From: Mesorhizobium sp. WSM3626
GTDB taxonomy: Bacteria; Pseudomonadota; Alphaproteobacteria; Rhizobiales; Rhizobiaceae
Direction of reading: 5' to 3'
NCBI RefSeq assembly: GCF_000513935.1
Contig: NZ_AZUY01000042.1
Span: forward strand, 1-54,455
Length of the DNA: 54,455 nucleotides
In this document: piece by piece, positions 25,969 to 35,490 of the stretch
How positions within the stretch are numbered: position 1 is the first letter of the stretch
How the letters are laid out: each line of letters starts with the position of its first letter
Program-made: the position numbers and the translations under genes
Notes under the pieces: model-generated
Databases searched by the model: none
Told to the model about the DNA's origin: nothing
The model's input: the letters and a program-made list of their open reading frames with translations, nothing else

Positions 25969-27068
25969 CAGCTAATTTCGCCATAAACAGGCCGAAACTC
26001 GGCGTCTGTGCGTAGCATCCGTTTCATGCCAACCTTGATCCAGCGAGGAACCAGCCTGGCCCGGCAATATGCGTTTACCATGTCGGGCAAACGCGAAATC
26101 GTCATGCGCGGGTCCAGGGTGACTGACGTTTTCAACAGGCTGCCGGCCGCGCGAAACCGTCCCTCAATCAAAGCTCTCGTTGCAAGCCACTGGATCATGT
26201 CGACCAGATGGGCATCGAGATCGCTTTCGAATTGCGGATATTTTCGACGAAACTCGGCAAGGACAATTTCACAGGAACGAAGCATCTGCATGACATCGCT
26301 CGACATGTTGAAATTCGTCGTCCGGTAACCCACGAGGTACTGGGGCACCACGCGGAACTCGTAACTTTCCGCTATTCTCAGACACATCAGAAGGTCCTCG
26401 CAGCCTTGTGCGCTCCTGGCTCGCAGCGACGGATCGAATTGTCCGGCTCGCTCGAATGCGGAGCGGCGGACAAGCATCGAACTTCCGTTACCGACAAAAT
26501 TTTGTCTGCACATGCGCTGGAGAACGTGACCTTGGGCATCGGGCTGATTGTGCAGCGAGAATACCCGATCGTCCTCGTCGATATGCGCAAACCAACAATA
26601 GGCCAGGCCTGCTGACAAGCCCCCGTCCCTCAAGGCGTCCAACTGAAGTGCTATTTTGGGTGGAGCCCAAAGATCATCCGCGTCGACAAACGCCAGAAAC
26701 TCTGCGTCAGTGGAAGCGGCACCGCTGTTGCGAGCGTGCGCGACACCGCCATTTGACTGCCCTATGAGGCGTATGCGCCGATCCCTCTCGGCGCAGGAGG
26801 CCACGATCGATGCGGACCCGTCCGTCGATCCATCGTCGACCACGACGATGTCCAATGTCTGGTAGCTCTGCCGGCAGATGCTGGTCAGGGTAGAGCGAAT
26901 GGTTCGCTCGGCATTGAACATCGGCACCACGACGCCAACTGTGGCTTTGTCCGAGATCATCGGGACTTCGTTTTCTCCGCAAGGGTTGATAAAAATTATG
27001 CGGGCATGGTCGTCGGTACCGCTCTCGTCAAAGATCGGGGCGAATTCGCGGCGAAACCGCCAGTCCAT
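25965..27068 (-). CDS. Glycosyltransferase family 2 protein, first gene of the operon
   Basis: The GT2 signature is VGVVVPMFNAERTIRSTLTS, then IVVVDDGSTDGS, a DxD in FLAFVDADDLW and the acidic GCEDLLMCLRIAE. The start at 27068 (MDWRFRREFAPIF, 367 residues) is chosen for its AAGGA box 7 nt upstream. The ATG at 26960 (MISDKATVG, 331 residues) is the alternative and would begin right at the domain. The frame is open even further upstream. It is a close paralogue of the glycosyltransferase at 20792-21781. It opens the five-gene glycan operon. Confidence 0.85.
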   Translation of the reverse strand: MDWRFRREFAPIFDESGTDDHARIIFINPCGENEVPMISDKATVGVVVPMFNAERTIRSTLTSICRQSYQTLDIVVVDDGSTDGSASIVASCAERDRRIRLIGQSNGGVAHARNSGAASTDAEFLAFVDADDLWAPPKIALQLDALRDGGLSAGLAYCWFAHIDEDDRVFSLHNQPDAQGHVLQRMCRQNFVGNGSSMLVRRSAFERAGQFDPSLRARSAQGCEDLLMCLRIAESYEFRVVPQYLVGYRTTNFNMSSDVMQMLRSCEIVLAEFRRKYPQFESDLDAHLVDMIQWLATRALIEGRFRAAGSLLKTSVTLDPRMTISRLPDMVNAYCRARLVPRWIKVGMKRMLRTDAEFRPVYGEISW

Positions 27069-27190
27069 TAGCTTTTCCTTAACAAGCCAGTCAACCGGAA
27101 GACTCCGGTCGCCGAGTCCTGTCCGGTAGCGAATATCCTGGTCGCGCTGTGATTGCGGCGTCGCTGAATCCAAATCTGGCAGGCTCGGCC

Positions 27191-27445
27191 CTATTGCCCG
27201 ATCAACGTCAACCCAAACAGAACGGCTAGCCACAGGCCTGTCGCCGCCACCGCCAGCCGGGGCAAGATGCCCTCGCTGGTCAGGTGCATGAACAGAGTGG
27301 CGATGATCGCGGCCTTGGCCGCGGCGATCGCCAGGTTGAGCGCGGAGTTCAATCCGCCAAGGTCGAGGAACGACGAGCCCACCGTCAATGCCAGCAAGGC
27401 CAGCAACCCGAGATAAGCGACTATGAGTTTGCGGATGTGGCTCAT
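27191..27445 (-). CDS. coxD: Cytochrome c oxidase subunit IV family protein
   Basis: 84 residues with three hydrophobic helices (YLGLLALLALTVGSSFL, LAIAAAKAAIIATLFMHL, LAVAATGLWLAVLFGLTLIG). The LFMHLTSEG element is typical of the short subunit IV of caa3/quinol oxidases. Last gene of the ACIII-oxidase operon; its ATG overlaps the coxC stop (ATGA). Confidence 0.85.
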   Translation of the reverse strand: MSHIRKLIVAYLGLLALLALTVGSSFLDLGGLNSALNLAIAAAKAAIIATLFMHLTSEGILPRLAVAATGLWLAVLFGLTLIGQ

Positions 27446-28080
27446 CGGTTGATCAGATAGAGAACGGGAAACAGGAAGACCCAGACGATATCGACGAAAT
27501 GCCAGTAAAGCCCGATTGCCTGGACACGATGGGTGCGGCTGGCCTCCGTGGTTCCTGGCCAAAGCAGCAGCATGCCGGCGATCACGGCGACGCCACATAT
27601 CAGGTGCAGCGCATGCAGCGATGTCATGGCGAAATAAAGCGCGAAGAAGAACTCGGCGTGGGTCGGATCGGGGCCTGTGAAACTGAACGGCGCACCAAGA
27701 ACCGGCGCCAGGCCCTCCTTGAATTCCCTGCCGTACTCGACGGCCTTGACGAATAGAAAAACAATTCCAAGCAGGCTCGTGCAGATCAACGCCCAGACAG
27801 CCGGGCGCCAACGTCGGCTGGCCGTGAACGTGTGAGCAAGCACCATTGCAAAGCTGCTGGTCAAGAGAACGGCCGTGTTCAGCGTGCCGAGCGGCAGCGA
27901 CAGGCGTTGTGAAGCAGCCGCAAAAGCCGTGCCGTAGCTGATCCTTGCGATCAGGAACACCAGCAGGATCGCGCCGAACAGCATCGCCTCGGACCCGATG
28001 AACACCCACATGCCGAACGTGTCGGCAGCCTTCTCGCGGGCCTTTGTATCGAAGGCGACACTTTCGGTGGATGAACGCAT
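27442..28080 (-). CDS. coxC: Cytochrome c oxidase subunit III
   Basis: 212 residues, about five membrane helices (short subunit III type). Markers: FGMWVFIGSEAMLFGAILLVF near the start, FFALYFAMTSLHALHLICG and the C-terminal YWHFVDIVWVFLFPVLYLI. It stabilises the subunit I core in the inner membrane. Start overlaps the coxA stop by one base. Confidence 0.95.
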   Translation of the reverse strand: MRSSTESVAFDTKAREKAADTFGMWVFIGSEAMLFGAILLVFLIARISYGTAFAAASQRLSLPLGTLNTAVLLTSSFAMVLAHTFTASRRWRPAVWALICTSLLGIVFLFVKAVEYGREFKEGLAPVLGAPFSFTGPDPTHAEFFFALYFAMTSLHALHLICGVAVIAGMLLLWPGTTEASRTHRVQAIGLYWHFVDIVWVFLFPVLYLINR

Positions 28081-29720
28081 CAGGCTTCGTCCTTGTGCGG
28101 ACTGAACGTCTCGTGCTGCAACCCCTTCATCGCATAGTCATAAGCGGGCCGGCTGACGCTCGGCATGGTGTCGAAATTATGCGGTGGCGGTGGTGAAGCC
28201 GTCTGCCATTCGAGCCCGGTCGCGCCCCACGGATTGGCGGGCGCTCGCGGACCTCGAAACATCGACCAGCCGAGATAGAACAACGGCATCAGGTAGCCAA
28301 ATGCCAGCACCACCGCGCCGGCCGACGACAGGACATGCCAGAATTGAAATTCGGGCGGATAGGTATGATAGCGCCGCGGCATGCCGATAAAACCGAGCAC
28401 GAATTGCGGGAAGAAGGTCAGGTTGAAGCCGAGGAAGGTGACGGTCGCCGCGATCCGCCCCCACGTCTCGGAATACATGCGGCCGGTCAGTTTCGGCCAC
28501 CAGAAATGCAGCCCGGCCATGTAGGCCGTCACCATGCCGCCAACCATGATGTAGTGGAAATGCGCCACGACGAAATAGGTGTCGTGGACGTGGACATCGA
28601 TGGCGAGGGCCGCCAGGAACAGCCCAGCCAGCCCGCCGAAGGTGAACAGCGCCAGGAAGAACAGCGCGTAAAGCATCGGCGTCTCGAAGGTGATCTCGCC
28701 CTTGCGCAGCGTCAGGCTCCAGTTGAACACTTTTATGGCCGAGGGGATGGCGACGCAGAACGACAGGAAAGAGAACAGCACCCCGGCATAGGCCGATTGG
28801 CCGGAGACGAACATGTGGTGGCCCCAGACGAGGAAGCCGAACACCGCGATTGCCATTGAGGACAGGGCAACGGCCTTGTAGCCGAACAGCGGCCGGCGGC
28901 TGAAGCAGGGCAGCACCTCCGAGACCACGCCCATGCCTGGCAAAATCATGATGTAGACGGCCGGGTGCGAATAGAACCAGAAAAGATGCTGGAACAGCAA
29001 CGGGTCGCCGCCGAGCGCCGGGTTGAAGATGCCGATGCCGAACACCCGCTCAAGCACGATCAGGATCAGCGAGGCCGCCAGCACCGGCGTTGCCAGCACC
29101 ATCACCAGCGCGGTGGCGTACATCGTCCAGACGAAGATCGGCAGCCGGAACCAGGTCAGTCCCGGCGCGCGCAAGGTGTGGATGGTGACGATGAAATTGA
29201 TGCCGGTCATGATCGTCGAGAAACCGACGATAAAGACGCCAAGGGCCGCCATGGAGACGAAGCCGTTGGCGTAGAGCGTCGAGAGCGGCGTGTAGAACGT
29301 CCAGCCCGTGTCGACGCCGCCGGCGAGCACCGAGGCCAGGGCAAAGGCACTGCCGAGGATGAACACATACCAGCTGGCGAGGTTGAGGCGCGGGAAGGCG
29401 AGATCGCGCGCGCCGATCATCAGTGGCAAAAGGAAATTGCCTAATGTCGCCGGGATCGACGGCACCAGGAAAAACCACACCATGATGATGCCGTGCAGGG
29501 AGAACAACCGGTTGTAGGTGTCGTCGGAGACGAGGTCGCCGGCAGGCGTGGCAAGTTCCACGCGCATCAGCACGGCAAAGGCGCCGCCGAGGAAGAAGAA
29601 AGCCGTAAGCGACATCAAATAGAGCCAGGCGACGCGCTTGTGGTCGGTGGTCAACAGCCATGCGGCGGGACCGGCGCCCTCGCCAAGATAGCTCGAAGGC
29701 CTCAGCGCTTCGGTGCTCAT
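28080..29720 (-). CDS. coxA: Cytochrome c oxidase subunit I, A2-type heme-copper oxidase
   Basis: 546 residues, twelve predicted helices. Heme and copper ligands are visible: His76 in LHGIIMVWF (low-spin heme), His252 in YSHPAVY (CuB) with the cross-link Tyr256, His301/302 in WGHHMF (CuB) and the pair in VAHFHYIMVGG. Helix VI carries YSHP (250-253) instead of GHPE, which places it in the A2 branch, where a Tyr/Ser pair replaces the proton-channel glutamate. It reduces oxygen to water and pumps protons. Preceded by coxB with a 4-nt overlap. Confidence 0.95.
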   Translation of the reverse strand: MSTEALRPSSYLGEGAGPAAWLLTTDHKRVAWLYLMSLTAFFFLGGAFAVLMRVELATPAGDLVSDDTYNRLFSLHGIIMVWFFLVPSIPATLGNFLLPLMIGARDLAFPRLNLASWYVFILGSAFALASVLAGGVDTGWTFYTPLSTLYANGFVSMAALGVFIVGFSTIMTGINFIVTIHTLRAPGLTWFRLPIFVWTMYATALVMVLATPVLAASLILIVLERVFGIGIFNPALGGDPLLFQHLFWFYSHPAVYIMILPGMGVVSEVLPCFSRRPLFGYKAVALSSMAIAVFGFLVWGHHMFVSGQSAYAGVLFSFLSFCVAIPSAIKVFNWSLTLRKGEITFETPMLYALFFLALFTFGGLAGLFLAALAIDVHVHDTYFVVAHFHYIMVGGMVTAYMAGLHFWWPKLTGRMYSETWGRIAATVTFLGFNLTFFPQFVLGFIGMPRRYHTYPPEFQFWHVLSSAGAVVLAFGYLMPLFYLGWSMFRGPRAPANPWGATGLEWQTASPPPPHNFDTMPSVSRPAYDYAMKGLQHETFSPHKDEA

Positions 29721-30676
29721 TGGGTCGCCTCGTTCCTGGTTGCCGCCCGCGGTGAAAGCGATTTGAGATAGGCGAGCAGCATCTGCATCTCGCCCTCGTC
29801 GACAATTCCATCGAAGCTCGGCATCACCGGATCGTAACCGGCGGCGATTTCCTTCTTCGGCTCGAGGATGGAATCGCGCAGATAGCGTTCGTCGGCGACG
29901 ACTGTCTGCTGGTTCTCCAACGCCACCGGCCGTCCGAAGATGCCGGCAAGATCCGGAGCCCTCACCTTGCTGGACTTTTCATGGCAGCCGGAACAGCCGA
30001 GCGCCCGAAACAGTTTTTCACCATCGGCCGCGAGCGTGTCGCCCTTGCCCTGGTTTCCCAGCCACGCCGCATAGTCTTCCGGCGGCATCGCCGTTACCCA
30101 GCCACCCATTTCCGAATGCTGCGTGCCGCAATATTGCGCGCAGAACAGATGATAGCGCCCCGGCTCGTCAGCTATGAACCAGACATGGGTGGTGCGCCCC
30201 GGCACGGCGTCCTGCTTGACCCGGAAGGCCGGCACGAAGAACGAGTGGATGACATCCTGCGATGCCAGCGAGACGATCACCGTCTTTCCGACCGGCACAT
30301 GCAGTTCATTGATCTCGCGCTGGCCGCCGGGATGGCGGAACTCCCACATCCATTGCTTGCCGAGGCCGGCGATTTCGAGCGCGTCGAGCGGCGGATGCTC
30401 GCGGCGCAGGAACAGCGCGGCGCCCCACCCGAAGATGACGAAAGCGATCAGCAGGCTCGCTACTGTCCAGGCCACTTCCAGCGGCAGGCTGCGCGCGCGC
30501 TCGCCGGTTCGTTCCGCCTTGGAGCCGGCGCGATACTTGATAGCATAGAAGACGACGAGACTGGCCAGGAATATCCCCAGGGCCGCGGTGAATGCCAGCA
30601 AGGTGTAAAACAACATGTCGACGCTGCCGGCGATCGACGAGGCCTCGGGTGGCGTGAAGGGGATGCCGAAGCTCAA
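29717..30676 (-). CDS. coxB: Cytochrome c oxidase subunit II with fused cytochrome c domain
   Basis: 319 residues: two N-terminal helices (20-45, 68-90), a periplasmic CuA domain and a C-terminal cytochrome c domain. The CuA ligands are His144 (DVIHSFFVPAFRVKQD), Cys179, Cys183, His187 and Met190 in CAQYCGTQHSEM, with Gln181 at the usual Glu position. Heme c binds at CSGCH (228-232), with a likely axial Met in DPVMPSFDG. This defines a caa3 enzyme that carries its own electron entry heme. No classic signal peptide beyond the first helix. Confidence 0.95.
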   Translation of the reverse strand: MSFGIPFTPPEASSIAGSVDMLFYTLLAFTAALGIFLASLVVFYAIKYRAGSKAERTGERARSLPLEVAWTVASLLIAFVIFGWGAALFLRREHPPLDALEIAGLGKQWMWEFRHPGGQREINELHVPVGKTVIVSLASQDVIHSFFVPAFRVKQDAVPGRTTHVWFIADEPGRYHLFCAQYCGTQHSEMGGWVTAMPPEDYAAWLGNQGKGDTLAADGEKLFRALGCSGCHEKSSKVRAPDLAGIFGRPVALENQQTVVADERYLRDSILEPKKEIAAGYDPVMPSFDGIVDEGEMQMLLAYLKSLSPRAATRNEATQ

Positions 30677-31428
30677 ACCCGCCTCCCCCGCGTCAGCATG
30701 AAAAGGCTCGCACAGAGCCCCAGCAGCGTTGCCAGCCCCGCTATCTTCAGAACCGCCTGTATCGTCGAGGTGTACTGCCCTTTGGAGCTATCGAAGCCGG
30801 CGCAGAGCAGGAAGACATGGTCGGCGATCGATCCCAGCCGCCCCGCCGACGCCTCGACCAGAGCAAGCCTCAAATCGCGCGGCTCGAAAGTCAGCGCCGG
30901 CAGCACCTGTGCGATCCGCCCTCGCGGCGTCAGCGCGATGACGGCGATCGGATGGACGTATTGGGCGATGCGGTCACGCCGGTCGAAGGTGATGCCGGCC
31001 TCCGATGCAAGGTCGGCACCGCCGCCATCGGCACTGGTCAGAAAACGCCAGGCCGACAGGCCGGCCTCACCGGCGGACCGCGCGACCTCGCTCCGGACGG
31101 AGGCCGCGTCTGCAACCGCCTCGGAAGGATCTATCGAGACGAAAAGCGCGTGATAGGTCGAAGGATCCAGGCCGGTCTTGTTCAGATCCGAGGCCACCGC
31201 CTGCTGTGTGACACCGCACAGGTTGGGACACTTGTCATAGCCGAAGATGACGAGCGCCGGCCGACCGTCGAGGATGGCAGACAACGGCGCCAGCTTGCCG
31301 GAGCTATCTCTGAAAACCCGGTCGAGATCGAGCTGGGCGCCGATTTGCGGATCGAAAGACGGCCGCACCGAAGCGCTGGCGGCAGCTGGAAGGAGCAACA
31401 AAAATACCAGCAGCCCCAAACGCGTCAT
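30673..31428 (-). CDS. SCO1/SenC family copper chaperone, membrane tethered
   Basis: 251 residues from MTRLGLLVFLLLLPAAASAS, a signal peptide. The copper-binding CPNLC (67-71) and a later His in QYVHPIAVIAL form the SCO site, and ALVIFGYDKC is the thioredoxin-fold strand. A C-terminal helix (VLKIAGLATLLGLCASLFML) anchors it to the membrane, unlike most SCO proteins, which are anchored at the N-terminus. It should deliver copper to the CuA centre of the adjacent coxB product. Overlaps both neighbours by ATGA. Confidence 0.92.
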   Translation of the reverse strand: MTRLGLLVFLLLLPAAASASVRPSFDPQIGAQLDLDRVFRDSSGKLAPLSAILDGRPALVIFGYDKCPNLCGVTQQAVASDLNKTGLDPSTYHALFVSIDPSEAVADAASVRSEVARSAGEAGLSAWRFLTSADGGGADLASEAGITFDRRDRIAQYVHPIAVIALTPRGRIAQVLPALTFEPRDLRLALVEASAGRLGSIADHVFLLCAGFDSSKGQYTSTIQAVLKIAGLATLLGLCASLFMLTRGRRV

Positions 31429-31922
31429 GGGCTCGCCCCCGGAGCCGGTGCGGCTTGGCTCGGCTGGGGCGCCTTGTCGTTTGGCTGCGCGGTGAATGAT
31501 CCGGCGTGGCAATCGCTGGCCTGTGGCGCGCGTGGGACCTGCTCTTCGAGCAAGCCGCAATTCTGACCTGGCGAAGCGGCCGCGCCTGCCCAGTCCGGCA
31601 GACCTTGCGCTGCAACCAGCTTCATCGCGTCTTGGATTGGAATGCGCGCTATGCCGGCACCGCGATCAACCCAGGCAAGCCTGCCGAGTTCCTCATCTTC
31701 CCGCTTGCGGAACGCCGCGAGGTCGGCTCCCGGCAAGCGTTGTAATGCGGGACCTGCTTGGCTGGTCTTCTCGGCATTCACCAAGGGCCAGTATGGCGCC
31801 GTGTCGAAAATCAGCTTCAGCGCCAGCGCCGCAAGCGCCAGGAAGATCAGCAGGGCGACCCCGAAGAGCAGCAGGGCGCGTGGCCGGACATCACGCGTTT
31901 CAGGATGCGAGGCCTTAGCCAC
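31425..31922 (-). CDS. One-helix membrane protein of the ACIII/oxidase operon
   Basis: 165 residues from a GTG with a GGAGG box 7 nt upstream, inside the end of actF. One helix (ALLLFGVALLIFLALAALAL) is followed by a periplasmic part with LQRLPGADLAAFRKREDEEL and WVDRGAGIARIPIQDAMKL, then a Pro/Ala-rich tail with two cysteines. From memory, similar WVDRxxGxxxIPIxxAM proteins occur beside SCO and cox genes in other phyla. It may help assembly or be an accessory subunit. Function not established. Confidence 0.7.
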   Translation of the reverse strand: MAKASHPETRDVRPRALLLFGVALLIFLALAALALKLIFDTAPYWPLVNAEKTSQAGPALQRLPGADLAAFRKREDEELGRLAWVDRGAGIARIPIQDAMKLVAAQGLPDWAGAAASPGQNCGLLEEQVPRAPQASDCHAGSFTAQPNDKAPQPSQAAPAPGASP

Positions 31923-33054
31923 GGACCAGCCTCCTGCGCCGCACAGCAATGCGATCCGGCCTCGCCCAGAGATAGAGGAAACATGCACACCACGCGCCAC
32001 CCGCCCCTGCAAACGCCGCTAGGTCCGGCCAGGACACCTGCGCACCGGCTGCCGACAGCGACGGGCGAACGCGCCAGACGACGTCAAGGAAATGTCCGGC
32101 AAGAACGACCGCGCCAAGCCCCAGCAGGCCGCGATGGCTGCGCTTGACCGAACGTATGAGGAAGGCGAAGAACGGCACCACGAACTGCAGCGCGATCAGC
32201 AGCCAGAGCAGATATTGCCAGCCGTTCCGGCCACGAAGGACGTACCAATGGATTTCTTCCGGCAGGTCGCCGGCCCAGACGATCAGCCACTGCATGAAGG
32301 ACAGGTACGTCCACATCAGCATGAAGCCGAACAGCATGTTGGCGACGTCTTCGCCAAGCGCCACGTCCTCCTCGCCACCGGGCATCGTCTCGATCGCGCG
32401 GCTGGCTGCCAGCACCACCAGAGCCAATGCACACGCGCCGACGACTTCGGCAGCGGCTTCGAGCAGCGCGTAGATGGTCGACGTGAACTCCGGCTCGATC
32501 GACAGCATCCAGTCGATGGCAAGCACTGTTGCTGCCAGGCCGTGGACGACGAGTCCGATCGCATAGCCGGTAGCGGTCCCGCGGCTGGATCTGTCGCCCT
32601 CAGGCGCTGTCCAGCCGACGACGAGCCAGGCGAGCACCAGCCACGCCAGTGCACATATCAGGAAGCGACCGATGAAGAATGGCACGTTGAGATAGGCAAG
32701 TTTTTGCCGCACCGCTTCCGGCAGCATCGCAGGGTCCGCTCCCACCCAGGGAAAGACCAGATCGAGCCGGGTGAGGACAGGTAGAAACAACAACAGCCCC
32801 ACAGGCAGTGTCGCGACGATGGCGCGCAGGGGCGGACGCAGCGCGTCGCCCCAGCGGCCGCCGGTCAGGCCATGGACCATCAGGACAATCATCGCGCCAA
32901 GCGGAAATCCGAGCAGGAACAGCGCTGTCGTCAGCCAACCGGCAAGCGTTGCCCGCGGATTCAGGAAAAGGCCGACGCCGCAAAGCAAAAATCCCGCCGC
33001 AGCCACAGCAATCGTCGGAACTGAAAGACCATCGGGCCATGCGAAACGCCTCAT
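31915..33054 (-). CDS. actF: Alternative complex III subunit ActF
   Basis: 379 residues with about ten membrane helices. Typical elements are GAMIVLMVHGLTGGRWGDALR near residue 60, FFIGRFLICALAWLVLAWLV, LAIDWMLSIEPEFTSTIY and FMLMWTYLSFMQWLIVWAGDLPEEI with YVLRGRNGWQYL. These match the ActF family of quinol:electron acceptor oxidoreductases, a membrane subunit related to ActC/NrfD. It overlaps actE (ATGA). Likely part of the quinol-binding or proton-translocating membrane domain. Confidence 0.9.
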   Translation of the reverse strand: MRRFAWPDGLSVPTIAVAAAGFLLCGVGLFLNPRATLAGWLTTALFLLGFPLGAMIVLMVHGLTGGRWGDALRPPLRAIVATLPVGLLLFLPVLTRLDLVFPWVGADPAMLPEAVRQKLAYLNVPFFIGRFLICALAWLVLAWLVVGWTAPEGDRSSRGTATGYAIGLVVHGLAATVLAIDWMLSIEPEFTSTIYALLEAAAEVVGACALALVVLAASRAIETMPGGEEDVALGEDVANMLFGFMLMWTYLSFMQWLIVWAGDLPEEIHWYVLRGRNGWQYLLWLLIALQFVVPFFAFLIRSVKRSHRGLLGLGAVVLAGHFLDVVWRVRPSLSAAGAQVSWPDLAAFAGAGGAWCACFLYLWARPDRIAVRRRRLVRG

Positions 33055-33590
33055 CGCGCGGCCTCCGCATCTAGTTTCGCGCGAAGCGTATCCGGCAGCG
33101 CCTTGCCAGGTGCGTAGCGTGAATATTGCAAGGCCCTGATATAGGCGACGATCGCCCATCGATCCGTCGATGGCACCCGCGCGGCATAGGAATACATCGC
33201 GCCATAGCCGTTGGTGATCACGTCGTAGAAATGGCGATCGGATGCCTTGCGCAGCGCGTCCTGATGATAGCTCGGCGGCGCCGGGAAACCGCGCTGGACC
33301 ACCATCCCATGACCGTCGCCGGTGCGGCCATGGCAGGGCGAGCAGAAGATGTCGAAGCGTTGCTGCCCGCGCTGGAGAAGAGCTGTGGTGACCGGGTACG
33401 GAAATCTGTCCGGCGTTGCCGCGAGATCGGCGTCGCGCGCCACGCTGCCATCGACCGGCGTCCGGGCCGACATGCCGTCGGCGAATTGCTTGCTGGCCTC
33501 GAGCGGATTGTAGCGTGGCTGGTCGGCCATGTCCTGTTTGCAGCCAGCGAGCAGCAGGATGAATGGCAAGAGCGGCGTCCGCCATCTCAT
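33051..33590 (-). CDS. actE: Alternative complex III subunit ActE, monoheme cytochrome c lipoprotein
   Basis: 179 residues. A lipobox LLLAGC puts the lipid anchor on Cys17. One heme c site CSPCH (83-87) in RFDIFCSPCHGRTGDGHGM. The rest is a class I cytochrome c fold (DVITNGYGAMYSYAARV, WAIVAYIRALQ). ActE is the mono-heme subunit of ACIII and a likely donor toward the oxidase. Coupled to actD and actF by 4-nt overlaps. Confidence 0.92.
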   Translation of the reverse strand: MRWRTPLLPFILLLAGCKQDMADQPRYNPLEASKQFADGMSARTPVDGSVARDADLAATPDRFPYPVTTALLQRGQQRFDIFCSPCHGRTGDGHGMVVQRGFPAPPSYHQDALRKASDRHFYDVITNGYGAMYSYAARVPSTDRWAIVAYIRALQYSRYAPGKALPDTLRAKLDAEAAR

Positions 33591-34110
33591 GCCTCCACGT
33601 CCTCGACTGTCTCCGCGCCAAGCCGGGTCAGCTGCCGCCTGGTGATGCCCTTGCGGTATTTCGAATCGGCGGCTTCGACGAGAAGGTAGAACTTGCCGCC
33701 CTGCGCGTAGGTGAAAGTTTTGGCGTTGAACACCGGATGGTAATATTGCGGCAAACCGTTCGCGCGGAGCATGCCGACGAAGCCGGCCAGAGCCGCGCCC
33801 AGTATGGCTGCCTCGAAGGCGATCACCATGAAAGGCGGCCAGGAATGCAGCGGCCGGCCGCCGACATTGACGGGGTAGTCGATCTCGACCGAATAGAGGA
33901 TCAGTGCATAAACCAGCAGCCCGCCGGCAATGCCGCCCGCCAGCACCGCCCATGGCAGCCGCGTCCTTGACATGCCCAAAATCTCGGCGAGGCCGCGCAC
34001 CTCGAAGGGCGAGAACGCATCCATGCGCCGGTAACCCTTGTCGCGCATCGTCCGCGCCGCCTGCGTCAGCGCATCGGGATCGGCGAATGCCGCGATGACG
34101 CCATGGAGGC

Positions 34111-34114
<4 letters not shown>
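33587..34114 (-). CDS. actD: Alternative complex III subunit ActD (DUF3341)
   Basis: 175 residues. An N-terminal cytoplasmic part (GVIAAFADPDALTQAARTMR, YRRMDAFSPFEVRGLAEILG) is followed by two helices (AVLAGGIAGGLLVYALILY and FMVIAFEAAILGAALAGFVGM) and the tail DSKYRKGITR. This is the usual DUF3341/ActD pattern. Structural subunit without cofactors. Overlaps actC and actE by ATGA. Confidence 0.92.
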
Positions 34115-35482
<1,368 letters not shown>

Positions 35483-35490
<8 letters not shown>

